IMG/VR virus record: IMGVR_UViG_3300032322_002561
Coordinates: 1-64,000 of that record
Strand: one strand, 5' to 3'
From: a virus
DNA: 64,000 bases
Position numbers and translations under genes: made by a program. Positions within the stretch are counted from its first letter, which is position 1. The number at the start of each line of letters is the position of its first letter. Positions 16,609 through 29,300 of the stretch are shown piece after piece. The notes under the pieces are model-generated. The model saw only the letters and a program-made list of their open reading frames with translations, had not been told where the DNA came from and did not search any database.

Positions 16609-19600
16609 ATGGCAAAAACCACAAGACAAACTGCAATATTTGGCGTAGAGGACTGGAAGCAGATCTATCAAACCTATCGTGAGGCTGATTTCCAGAGTTA
16701 TGATTTTGAAACTCTGCGCAAGAGCTTTATTGATTATCTGCGCCTGTACTATCCTGAAACTTTCAATGATTATATTGAAAGCAGCGAGTTTATTGCCCTG
16801 CTAGATGTGATTGCATTTATGGGTCAAAGTCTGGCCTTTCGCACCGACCTAAACACACGTGAAAATTATCTAGACACCGCCGAACGCAGGGATTCGGTCA
16901 CACGTTTGGCCAACTTGATCAGCTATACTGCCAAACGCAACACAGCCGCTTCAGGATTCTTAAAAGTGTTTAGTGTGCAGACCACAGAAAATGTGATAGA
17001 CTACACCGGCACCAATCTCAGCAATGTCACAGTGGATTGGGCAGATCCCACTAATCCAGACTGGCAGGAGCAATTTACCACAATTATCAATGCGGCCTTG
17101 GTAGACAGTCAAAAAATTGGTCGCCCTGCTAATCGTCAAACCATTCTGGGTGTGCGAACCGACGAATACAGCATTAATCTTGTGCCTGGGTTTTTGCCAG
17201 TGATTCCCTATAATGCCACCATAGATGGCATTGCCATGCCTTTTGAAGCTGTAACTTCAACATCGGTAGATCGTGACTACATTTATGAACCTTCTCCAGT
17301 GGCCAGTTCGGTGTTTAATGTGCTGTACAAAAATGATCAACTGGGATTTGACAGTGCTAATACTGGCTATTTCTTTTATTTCAAACAGGGCACACTACAA
17401 AACCAAGACTTCAATCTCAGCGAGCGCATAGCCAATCGAACTGTGAACATCAACATAGAAGGCATCAACAACGAAGATCGTTGGCTGTTTCAACTAGACA
17501 ACGTGGGCAATATTTCGCGTGAGTGGACCTATGTGGAAAATATCTATTCTGCAGCCGTGGAACAAACGGCCGGTCTAAGACCCATTTACTCTACCACAAG
17601 TCGTGCCAACGATCAAATCACCATGGTATTTGGCGATGGTGTTTTCAGTGAAATTCCTGTGGGCATATTCCGCGCCTATGTGCGTGCTTCAAACGGCTTG
17701 CAGTATATTATCAACCCAGAAGAAATGCAAAACGTTGTGTTGCCTATAAGTTATATCAGTCGGTCTGGCAATCTAGAAACCATTACCTTTACTTGCGGCA
17801 TCACAAGACCTGTCAGCAATGCACAAAGTCGAGAACCCATTGCAGAAATCAAGCAACGTGCACCAGCTAGATACTACACACAGAATCGCATGGTCAACGG
17901 TGAAGACTATAATTTGTTTCCGTTTACCTTGTACAACAGCATCATAAAGAGCAAGGCTGTGAATCGTGCCAGCATTGGCACCAGCAGATATCTTGACCTA
18001 GTGGACAATACCGGCAAGTACAGTTCAACCAACAGTTTTGGCAGCGATGGCGGATTATGGAATCAAGACATACTGCCCACAATCTTGTTTTCTTGGACCA
18101 ATCGCAATGAAATTGCCGATGTAATCACCAATCAAATTCAGCCCAAGATCTTGGAAAGCACCATGAAGCAATTTTATTATGCAAACTTCCCAAGGCAATT
18201 GGTCAACAAATTTGATTTTGTATGCCAATCTACCACAGCTACCTTGAACACAATCACAACCAGTAGCACAGAATTTTTTGCTTTGGCTGCTAAAGGACAA
18301 ATTGTGGCAGGCTCGCCCATAGTGTTTACAGACACCTTGGGTGGACTCACTGCTGGGTTGCCATATTTTGTACGCACCATCAATGCTACAAATTCAACTT
18401 TTACAGTCAGCACGGCTCCCAATGGACAAAACAGTATTTTGACCACGGCCACGGGTGCCATGAATGCCACAGTGACCTTGACCACAGGCGGCACAAACTG
18501 GAATCAAAGCACTACATTGGCAAACGAAACCACAGGGTTTTTTAGAAATGCCGCACTAGAACCAGTGTCGGTGGGTGAATCCAATTCCACTGTGGTAAAA
18601 TATGCTGTGGTTGGCAGCCTTATAAGATTTACGCCACCCACAGGCTACTACTTTGATGTCAACAATAGATTGCAACTGGGAGTGCCAACTAGAGCCGGAG
18701 AAAGTTTGGAAATTTGGGCCAGCCCCATACGCATCATAGGCGATGGCGATGGCGATGGTCTGGGCAATTTGTCTGATGGAAGTGGACCAGTGATCTTGAA
18801 CAATTTTGTGCCAACTGGTGCTATCATGGACATTGTTATTCCAGTGTTTGCCACAGATCTTCCACTGAGTATTCAAACACAAATGACCGAACAATTTTTG
18901 TTGTTTAGAAATTTTGGTCTTGGCTACGACAACGACGGTTCAATAACCGGAGTACCATACTCGTGGTACTTGATAACATCTACCAATCTTGATGTAGATG
19001 CCACCTGGAGCGAACAGTATGCTGGCAATACCACTGGAGCCAATTTAGATGCAAGTTGGCTGATTCAATTTGTAGTGGTAAATCAAAATTATACCATAAC
19101 CTTTCGTGGACTCAGCTACAGCTTTGGCAGTGTGCTACAAACACGCTTCTTTTTCTATGATGGACAACAAATATATGACAGTCGCACCGGTACAGTGATC
19201 AAGGACTATATCAATGTGCTGGCTGTAAATACTCGGCCAGACTCTGCCTTGCCCTTGAGTGGCGATATCATAATGAACATAACTGGTCAGCCAGTTGAAA
19301 GTGATGGCTATGTTGATGACTTCCAGGTTCAAGTGGGATTCAGAGACAGCGACAATGATGGCATTCCTGACAATCCAGATTTCTTTGATGAGATTGTGGC
19401 GGCCAATATTAACTCCAATCAAAAATATGTGTTTTTTCAACAGACCGTGGATTTTGATAACTTACAACGTTATCTCTTGGTAGAACCTGGAGTAGTCAAC
19501 AGTGATTATGCCACGCTGGATGATATTGAAGCAGAAAAATTCAAATGGAGTCCGGGTCAGGTATTTTATGCATATACCGAAAATACATTCTATCGACTCA

Positions 19601-20304
19601 GTAGAGAAGTCACAGGCAATTTGATCTTGACCGAAGTCACAGGATGGCTGGCTCGTGTTGGACGACAAAGTTTGTACTATCAGTATCGACACAATTCGCC
19701 CTTGACTAATCGTATTGATCCAGGCACCACCAACATCATTGACCTTTACGTGGTCACACAGGAATACTACACAGCCTATCAGAACTGGTTGCGTGATACT
19801 ACCAATACCATACTGGAACCCGAACAACCCAGCATAGATGATCTTAACACAGCTTATCAAAATCTCAACGACTACAAGATGCTGAGTGACAACGTGGTCC
19901 TTAACTCTGTAACATTTAAACCCCTGTTTGGCGCCAAGGCCGAGGCCACACTGCGTGCCACCGTCAAGGTGATTCGTGCGCAAGGATCAACTGCCAGCAC
20001 CAGTGAAATAAAAAGTTCTGTAGTGGCACAAATGAACAGCTATTTCAGCATAGATAAATGGAATTTTGGAGATACATTTTACTTTTCAGAACTGGCAGCT
20101 TTTCTGCATAGACAATTGGGTAGCATTGTAAGCAGTGTGGTTCTAGTACCTCTGGATCCTGAAAAATCCTTTGGCGACTTGTATGAAATACGCAGTCAGC
20201 CCAATGAAATTTTTGCCAATGCTGCTACAGTCGACAACATTGACGTGATTGAAGCTTTGACCAGCACCAATCTACGCACAGCCCCAGGTAGTGGAGTGAT
20301 TTAA
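16609..20304 (+). CDS. 6: gp6-like baseplate wedge protein, enlarged
   Basis: A 1231-aa version of gp6, the protein that joins wedges into the inner baseplate ring. The N-terminus is typical: DWKQIYQTYREADFQSYDFE, then SSEFIALLDVIAFMGQSLAF and NTRENYLDTAERRDSVTRLA. T4 gp6 has 660 aa; the extra length comes from insertions. One insertion (about residues 535-625) is a module that recurs in the giant downstream protein. Two Asp-rich loops look like calcium sites: GDGDGDG at 711-717 and DSDNDGIPDNPD at 914-925, the latter matching a thrombospondin type 3 repeat. The C-terminal domain (SVTFKPLFGAKAEATLRATV onward) again resembles gp6. The stop shares one base with the next ATG. Confidence 0.85.
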   Translation: MAKTTRQTAIFGVEDWKQIYQTYREADFQSYDFETLRKSFIDYLRLYYPETFNDYIESSEFIALLDVIAFMGQSLAFRTDLNTRENYLDTAERRDSVTRLANLISYTAKRNTAASGFLKVFSVQTTENVIDYTGTNLSNVTVDWADPTNPDWQEQFTTIINAALVDSQKIGRPANRQTILGVRTDEYSINLVPGFLPVIPYNATIDGIAMPFEAVTSTSVDRDYIYEPSPVASSVFNVLYKNDQLGFDSANTGYFFYFKQGTLQNQDFNLSERIANRTVNINIEGINNEDRWLFQLDNVGNISREWTYVENIYSAAVEQTAGLRPIYSTTSRANDQITMVFGDGVFSEIPVGIFRAYVRASNGLQYIINPEEMQNVVLPISYISRSGNLETITFTCGITRPVSNAQSREPIAEIKQRAPARYYTQNRMVNGEDYNLFPFTLYNSIIKSKAVNRASIGTSRYLDLVDNTGKYSSTNSFGSDGGLWNQDILPTILFSWTNRNEIADVITNQIQPKILESTMKQFYYANFPRQLVNKFDFVCQSTTATLNTITTSSTEFFALAAKGQIVAGSPIVFTDTLGGLTAGLPYFVRTINATNSTFTVSTAPNGQNSILTTATGAMNATVTLTTGGTNWNQSTTLANETTGFFRNAALEPVSVGESNSTVVKYAVVGSLIRFTPPTGYYFDVNNRLQLGVPTRAGESLEIWASPIRIIGDGDGDGLGNLSDGSGPVILNNFVPTGAIMDIVIPVFATDLPLSIQTQMTEQFLLFRNFGLGYDNDGSITGVPYSWYLITSTNLDVDATWSEQYAGNTTGANLDASWLIQFVVVNQNYTITFRGLSYSFGSVLQTRFFFYDGQQIYDSRTGTVIKDYINVLAVNTRPDSALPLSGDIIMNITGQPVESDGYVDDFQVQVGFRDSDNDGIPDNPDFFDEIVAANINSNQKYVFFQQTVDFDNLQRYLLVEPGVVNSDYATLDDIEAEKFKWSPGQVFYAYTENTFYRLSREVTGNLILTEVTGWLARVGRQSLYYQYRHNSPLTNRIDPGTTNIIDLYVVTQEYYTAYQNWLRDTTNTILEPEQPSIDDLNTAYQNLNDYKMLSDNVVLNSVTFKPLFGAKAEATLRATVKVIRAQGSTASTSEIKSSVVAQMNSYFSIDKWNFGDTFYFSELAAFLHRQLGSIVSSVVLVPLDPEKSFGDLYEIRSQPNEIFANAATVDNIDVIEALTSTNLRTAPGSGVI

Positions 20305-23300
20305 TGGCACGCACACGGTCAGTAGATTTTTTACCAGAAATATTTAGAACCGAAGCCAACAAACAATTTTTGTCGGCTACATTGGACAATCTCATTCAAG
20401 AACCCAAGTTCAAAAAGACTCAGGGGTTCATTGGACGCACTGTGGGACCTGGTGTCAACCCCAATGACAAATACGTGGTTGAACTTGATAAAACCAGAGC
20501 TGACTATCAGCTTGAACCGGGTGTAGTCAGTCTTAGACCCGACACCAACGAAATACAAGAAGTAATAACCTATCCTGGCATGGCCGATGCCATATCATTT
20601 CAAGGTGGTCAGGGAAATCGTGCCGATCGCCTGTACGAGAGTGATTACTATACTTGGGATCCGTTTGTAGACTTTGACAGTTTTGTAAACTACAGCCAGT
20701 ATTATTGGGTGCCCAACGGACCAGACGCAGTTGATGTGTCGGCCACGGGTGTTCCCATTACCAACAGTATCACAGTCACACGTGAAAATGGCGTGTACAC
20801 ATTCAGCGGAGTAGTAGGCGACAATCCAACTCTGGAACTAGTGCGTGGCGGAAATTACACCTTCAACGTGGCACAAAACGACAAAGAAACTGTGAACTAT
20901 CGTGTGACCAACAAAGGCAACAGCAGTTACACAATTGATTATCAAGACAATCCTTCCTTGACCTTGGTGCGTGGTAACACCTATGTGTTCAATCTAACTC
21001 TGCAGGGAATTTTTCCGTTTTGGATCAAGACACAGCCGGTGTTGGGCTTGGCCAATGCCTTTAATACTGGAGTCAGTCGAAATGGTAGTACCATAGGTTT
21101 AATTACCTTTACAGTACCACAAGACGCCCCCGACACTCTGTACTATATTGCAGAAAATCAAATCAACATGCAGGGCGTGCTCAACATTGTAGACGGCATA
21201 CCAGGCACAGGGCCAGGCTTTTGGATTCAGACCAGTCCTGGTGTTACGGGGCAAGTCCCCACAGCACCAAATATTTCCAGCAGAGATGTGTTTGGAGTCA
21301 TTAACAACGGTGAGGATCTTGGCACAGTAACGTTTAATGTACCCCTCAAAACAGCACAACAATACTACTATGATCTTCCAGATTTTGGCACACCTGTAGA
21401 TCTTGTGACAGATTTGAAATTTGATCAGATCAATAATCAACGCTTGGATGTGTTTCTGGCCGAATATGGCGGCATTGACGGTGTCAGTGCTTTGGCCAAT
21501 AGAACCTTGATTTTCACCAACCCATTGACTGATGCTGTTGACGGTGGCTGGCAACGCACAACAAGATTTGACCCTTTAGGTCAGGATGTTGCCAACAATG
21601 GTTTGTTGGGCAGTTTTGATTCCACTCTGTACAGTCAAACTTCAGAGATACCTGTAGATCAACGTTATCAACTGTATCAAATTACCTTGGATATCAGCAA
21701 CGGATATGCTTATATGCAGTTGAATCGCATTGCCGATATTCCTGTATTGAACAAATTTACTATAAGATACGGCGATGTGTACAGCAGTACTAACTGGCTC
21801 AAAGACAGCAGCGGAAGATTTCAACAGATACCGTTGCTGACTGCTGTGAATGATATTCTATACTATCAAGACGGTAATGACCCTGAAATTTTTGGCGAAA
21901 TAAAGCTGATAGATGTAGAGGGAAGAACCACGCTTGACATCAACGATATCATTGGTAAAAAGAATTATACCAGCCCCAACGGTGTAGTATTCACCAATGG
22001 ATTAAAGGTAGTTTTTCGTGGTCTAGTTGAGCCTCCCAACTATAGCTCGGGCAGTGTAGTATTTGAATGTTCGGCCACGGCTGATGAAATCAATGCTATA
22101 ACCACAACCAACACAGACATACTGTATGTGGGTCAGGAAGTTTCGTTCCAGGCACCCACACTGGGCGGTCTTGTAGCTGGACAAACCTACTATGTGCAAA
22201 GCATTGTAAATCAGTTTCAGTTCACTGTGAGTGACATGATCGGTGCTGGTGCTGTGGCCTTGTCCACAGCCACAGGGCTCATGACAGCGGTCAGTGTGAA
22301 TTATCGTGAATATTATGTAGCCGGTGTTGGCACTGAAATAAATTTGATTCCGGTCACAGAACTTAATCTATATGAACCCTATGTGACTGATGCCAACGAC
22401 AGCACCGTGATTCGGGAACCCGCAACACCCGACTATATCACTATAGATCGAAACAGCATGAGCCGCAATCCCTGGAGTAGAAGCAATCGCTGGTTCCATG
22501 TAGATGTGATCAATGCCACGGCTGCCTACAACAACACTGTGCCAATACTGGACAACAATCGTAGAGCCAAACGTCCAATTTTGCAATTTAGACCCAACAT
22601 CAGACTGTTTAACATGGCACCTGAGTGTGTGGAACCAGTGGATATCATAGATTTTGTAGTGGCCGATGCATTTGGTACTGTGCAAGGCAGCACCGGATAT
22701 ACCGTAGACGGATATGAATTGGTCAATGGTAGTCGCATTATTTTTGCAGCAGACACCGATGCCGAAGTGCGCAACAAAATTTGGTTGGTAGAATTTATCA
22801 TACCCAACAGCGCCACCCTGATCACGGCAGATAATTTGTCGCCTGGGTTGGTGTACACAATTATATCGTTAGGCAACACCGATTGGAACGCAGTGGCTGG
22901 CACCACTGGAATCAGCTATGCTGTTGGCAACATTATCACTGTGGCAGAAGTTGGAACTGGTACTGGTCTGGCTGAATTTAATCAGCCTGTGATTAATTTG
23001 ACATTGGCTCCAGATGGTGTTGTTGCGCCAGATCGTGCCACACATACCATGAATGGTGAAACTGGACAAGGCATTTCATATTGGTATGATGGGGTTGAGT
23101 GGATAGTGGCTCAACAAAAACTTGGTGTCAATCAGGCACCCTTGTTCAATGTGTACGACGCGGATGGAGTCAGCTTCAGTGATCAAATAAAATATCCGTC
23201 CAGCGATTTTGTAGGTAGCAAACTGTTCAGCTATGCACCTGGTGAAACCGGTATTCTTGATCCTGTGTTGCAGATTCCGCTCAAGTATCTTACTCTTGAA

Positions 23301-26300
23301 AACGTGGGCGATATTGTGTTTGATAACAATCTCTACAAGGACACATTTGTTTACACACGTGAAAATGTTAGTGTGACTCTAGACATCAGTTCAGGATCTG
23401 CTAGAGAATACAATGTGTCCATGGGCGTGTCTAGCACAAACGGCATAAACAGTACAACGAGCACGACATCTGTCTCAACTTTGACTGCTACCGGTACTGA
23501 AGAGTTTGCACGTCTTATAGGTTGGCAAAATGCAGTGACTACCAGCAAGACCTACCAGCAGTTTAAATTTATCTATGACGGAACCACGCTCAAACTGGAT
23601 GTGGTTGTGCTTGATCAATTTGCCAGCGCGGTTCCTGTAATAAAAATTTATGTTGGCAGTCAGTTCCAAGACCCCAGCACGTACATCTATGCTACCAACA
23701 CTGACAGCACCACAATTACACTCAACAAAGAGTATGTGCTAGGCGATATTGTTGAAGTCTTGGTGTTGAGTGATCAGGTCAGCAAGGTTGCATTCTATCA
23801 AGTACCCTTGAATTTGGAAAACAATCCGCTGAACATAAACAGTCAAAGTTTTAGTCTGGGCACCATAAGACAGCACTATCAAAGCATCTGTGAAAATTTA
23901 CCAGATATTTCAGGCGCAATTTCTGGGGCCAATAATACCAGAGACTTGGGTGACATTGGACCGTATGGTTTGATTATTTTGCAACAGAGTGCACCGTTGA
24001 CGTTGGCTGGATATTTCTTGCGCAGTGAAAAATACAATATTTTTAATTCTCTAACTTATAACAGCCGAGAGTATATCAAATACAAAAATCAATTGTTGGA
24101 ATCAGTGACCCAACAACAAATTAATTTTCAAACAGCAGGAGAAATATTAGATGCAGCCATAGCTGACATCACCGCTGGTCGAGTAGAAACACAGTCGTTT
24201 TACTGGAGTGACATGTTGCCGTCGGGTGCTGTGTATATTCAAAACACATACACGGTGTCGTTTGTTACTACCAATGTATTTGACACCGTGCAGGTATACA
24301 ACTTTGCTTCAGCCAACTATCTGGGACTCAGTGTGTATGTGAATGACGTGCTTATTACTCGTGGCATGGACTACGTAGTGGCCACTGACGGACCACGTTT
24401 GACTATTATCAAAATGTTAGAAATTGGTGACACAGTGACTATACGTGAATACAGTTCCACTTATGGCACATTCTGTCCCAATACTCCTACCAAAATGGGA
24501 CTGTATCCGGCTTATCTGCCAGAAATAACCACACAACGCACTACCACAGGTGAACAAACTGTCTTGATTGGTCATGATGGTAGTGTCACAAAAACTTTTG
24601 GTGACATACGTGATCAAGTATTGTTGGAGTTTGAAACTCGAATCTACAACAACATCAAACTGGATGGCAACCCTTGTCCCTTGTTAGCAACCAACGTACT
24701 ACCTGGACAGTTCCGTGTCACCGGTTACAGCACAGATGAAATCAACAATATTTTGAACACAGAATTTTTGAGCTTTGTGGCCACTAACAAACTAAACTAT
24801 CGCGAACAAGATTATAATGCCAACAATGAATTCAGCTACAATTATAGTGGTGCTCAAGGCCGACTCGACAACAAAAATTTGCTAGGGGCCTGGCGTGGTA
24901 TCTACAGATACTATTATGACACGCAACAACCAGAATCTACGCCTTGGCAAATGCTGGGCTTCAGTGAAAAACCTGTCTGGTGGGACGTGACTTATGGCAC
25001 TGTACCCTACACCAGTGAAAACTTTGTGTTATGGGATGACTTAGAAGCTGGCTTGGTGCGTGATCCAGCTGGTGCTTATATTTTGCCTGAATACGCACGC
25101 CCAGGCCTAAGCGAAGTCATACCCACTGGTGATGAAGGACAATTATTGAGCCCATTCAACAGCGTGGTAGGCACTTTTGATCAAAATCAATTCCGCAAGA
25201 GTTGGAGCCTAGGAGATGGATCTCCAGTGGAAGCTTCGTGGTGGAACAGTTCTAGTTATCCATTTGCAGTCATGCGCTTGTTGGCTCTTACAAGACCGGC
25301 CAAGTTTTTTGCCTTGTTTGCTGATAGAGATTTATATCGTTACAACACAGAGTTTGATCAGTTCTTGTACAATAACCGCTATAGATTGGATGCCAACGGC
25401 GTTGAAGTTTACGGCGACGGTATCAGCAAGGCCAGTTATATCAATTGGATAGTTGACTACAATCGACAAAGCGGTTTAAACAGCACGGAATTATTAACCA
25501 ATGACTTGGCCAATCTTGATGTGAGGTTGTGCTACAGAATGGCCAGCTTCTCAGACAAGAAATTCATAAAGCTATTCACTGAAAAATCCAGTCCAGAGTC
25601 TACCAATACCAGTTTCCTGATTCCAGACGAAAGCTATGCCTTGCTGTTGTACAAAAATCAACCATTTGATCGAGCCAGTTACAGTTCAGTGCTGATACAA
25701 CAAGTTCCGGGCGGATATGCAGTGTTTGGCTACAGCACCTATCAGCCCTATTTTAACATCTTGCAAAGCCAGGCCACTGGAAAACTACGAACCATTAGCA
25801 CAGCTGGAGTCAGTGTGCGAGTTCCTACCTTCTACACCAGTCGTGTTGCACAGATACCATATGGTTATGTGTTCACTGACATCACAGCAGTCAGTGACTT
25901 TTTGTTGAGTTATGGCAAGTATCTTGAAGGGCAAGGACTTAGCTTTACCAACACTGCCAATGGTTATCAGCTGGACTGGAATCAAATGGTAACTGAATTC
26001 CTGTACTGGAGTCAACAGGGTTGGGAAGACAATTGTCTTATTGCTATCAATCCCTTGGCACTCAAGCTCAGTGTCAGTAAACCCTTTGCCGTGGTTGACG
26101 ATATACAGGCACAGACTTCAGAAAATATTTTATTGGATCAAAACCGCAAAGAGTTACCTACTCGCAATCTCAATATTGTGCGCATGGGCAATGAATTCAC
26201 AGTGGAGCCAGCCAATGATCAAACCCTAAGTTTTATAGATCTAAAATATACCAGCTACGAACACATGATTGTGCTAGACAATGTGTCAGTATTTGGTGAT

Positions 26301-29300
26301 TTGATCTACAATCCCCCTACCGGAGCCAGGCAAAGTCGTCTTAATCTTGTAGCTGTGACCACTACCGAGTGGAACGGCAGTGTGGATGCTCAAGGCTTCA
26401 TAATAAATCAGGACAATGTGGAGCCCTGGAGCGGTCATAGAACCTATGCCAAGGGCGAAATTGTCAAGTACAAAGACAACTATTGGTCAGCTGCTACAAT
26501 TGTTCAGCCCAGTGAAGTTTTTGATTTTAATGACTGGTTGCAGAGCGATTACACACAGATTGAACTTGGACTTTTACCCAACCTTGCCAACAAAGCCGAT
26601 CAATTGGTCAATTCCTACAACATTAACACAGCCAATCTTGAACGCGATACGGATCTATTAAGCTATGGATTGATTGGATTCCGACCAAGGCAGTACCTGG
26701 CCGCAATTAATCTTGACGATGTAAGCCAGGTCAACGTTTATCGACAGTTCTTGGGCACCAAAGGCACGCTGTTGTCAGCTGAATTATTCAAACAGGTCAA
26801 TCTAGGCAAAGAGTTAGCCGAATATGAAATTTTTGAAAATTGGGCAGTGCAACGAGCTGTGTACGGTGCCAATGCCAATCGCAGCTATTTTGAATTACGG
26901 TTAAATCGAGCTTTGCTCAACGCCAGTCCCAGTCTGGTGCAAGTTGTGGCATCTCAACAAACCAGTGAAGCTGATCAGTCCATACAAGTGGGCGATATTT
27001 GGCGTCAAAGTTACAAAATCAACAGCCCGGACATATTGCCTACCACGGTAGCTGTACCCGCAGACACTGCCTTGCCCACAGCTGGCTATGTGAATCTTGA
27101 CGATGTTGATATCACAGTGTTTGACATCAGTGACAGTGCCAGCCTTGAAGCCAATCTAAACGAAATTGGTGTTGGTACCAGTATCTGGGTAGCCAAGGTC
27201 AACAATTACGACTGGGACATATATCGTGCCGAAGCTGTACCGGGCACTATAAGTCACGTATGCGATAATCTTGACGGTACCAGTCGTGTGATTTTTACTC
27301 TGCAACATGGTATCACAGTTGGACAACAGGTTATTATAAGATTTTTTGACAGTGAAGTTGATGGAGTTTACACAGTTCTAAGTGTCAGTAATCTCAATAC
27401 CATCAACATAGCATTTAGGTTTACAGGCAGTAGAACCGTGGTGAATGGTATCGGCTTGGCCTTTACACTGCAAACCATGAGAGTTGCACAGGCCAGTGAT
27501 GTGATTGACCTGCCTTATGCCAATCAAATTGCAGATGGAACCACAACCTGGGTCGACGACGATGGCAACGGTCGTTGGGTAGTTTTGCAAAAACAAAACG
27601 TATTCACACCGGTTAGTGAGCTTTCACCACAGATACTGGATGCAGAAGAAAATTACGGAGTGGTGGTAAAACAAGCAATTGACAAATTTGCTGCATTTGT
27701 TGGCAGTCCACGTTATGGTTTTGGCACAGGTACTCAAACGGGTGCTGTTTACACCTATGTAAACAACTTTGGCACTGCTTATCAACCTATTAGTCCTGTG
27801 GAAAGTGGTGATGCCATAATCACTCTTGCTACTACGGGTGTTAGAAATCTTGGAGCCAGCATCGCAGTGGGTAGTCAGGCCTGGCTAGCAGCCGGTGCTC
27901 CAGGTAGTCTGGGCGGTGCTGGCCAAACCAACAGTGGGTATGTCACTGTGATTTATCGAGATTACAACACATATCAGGCAGGTGACAATCCCTATGTGGT
28001 ATGGCAATTACTGACCACACCTGGTAACATCAACACTGATCAAGGTCGTTTTGGTGCTGGCATAACCATGTGTGCCAACGAAAACTGGTTGTATGTGGCA
28101 GAGCCAGATGTAAATCGTGTTTATGCTTACAACCGCATAAATTACCAATATCAGTTTTTGTCGGCCTTGGGTGACGGCATCACCACAAGCTATGACATTA
28201 GCAACAACATACAAATTGACGAAGCCACACAGATTCAAGTCACAGTGAATGGTGTGTTACAGGTATTAAACGTGAACTACACAGTGAATATTTCATTTAC
28301 CACTGTGACCTTTACCACAGTCCCCAGCGCAGGTTCTGCTGTGCTAATTGCAAGACCATTCTTGTTACAGCTGGATTACGCTCAGTATTACAGCTTGACT
28401 GCCACTGGAGCGACAACTGGTACAGGTGCCTTGTTTTCAATCAATCGCATACGTGGCACCGTAGAAGTTGGTATTCAAGCCGGCGGTTCAGGTTATACCA
28501 ATGGTGAGACACTGACTATACCAGCCACCAGTTTTGGAGGAGGATCTTCGCCAGCCAACGATGTTACCTTTGTTATAACTGTGGTAGCTGGCAAAATTGT
28601 TCAGCTGACCGGTGTTTCCTATACTCCGCCTGCCTTGCAGAGCACATTTAGTTTGAATGAACTTTTCTTCACTGCTACCACCTTAAACAGTTTTACAGTG
28701 TTGGTAAATGATGTGATACAAAGGCCACACATTGACTACACCTTCAATGCTGGCACGCAGGATTTATCATTCCTTGTAAATCCAGGTGCCGGAGCAATTA
28801 TAAAAGTTCGTGCTGACAGTTATTTTAACTACGTGGGAGAAATCCCCACAGCTGGACTTGGTTTGCAACCTGGAGATGATTTTGGCGCCGCATTGAGTTG
28901 CACCACAGATGGTAGACAAGTCATGATTGGTGCTCCCAACTGCACCGTTGATGGCGAAGTTGAAGCCGGTTGTGTATATGTGTTTGACAGAAATGTTCAA
29001 CATTTTATCTACACACCGAGCTCCACACCTACCTTTGTGCTGGCTGGTTCAGGATTGACGCCGCTGGCTGTGAGTGTGAATGGTCAGTATTTGATTGATG
29101 AAGCCACTACAATTGTAGGCAATCCAGGCACGTACAGTGTCAGCGGTAGCACAGTGACTATCAATCAAACACTGAATGTGGGTGACAGTATTGAAATAGA
29201 AACAGACCAGTTTCGTCTATTGCAACGAATCACACAGGAACAGCCTGCACAGTACAGCAACTTTGGACAAGCAGTTGATCTATGCTCGTATAATTGCAGT

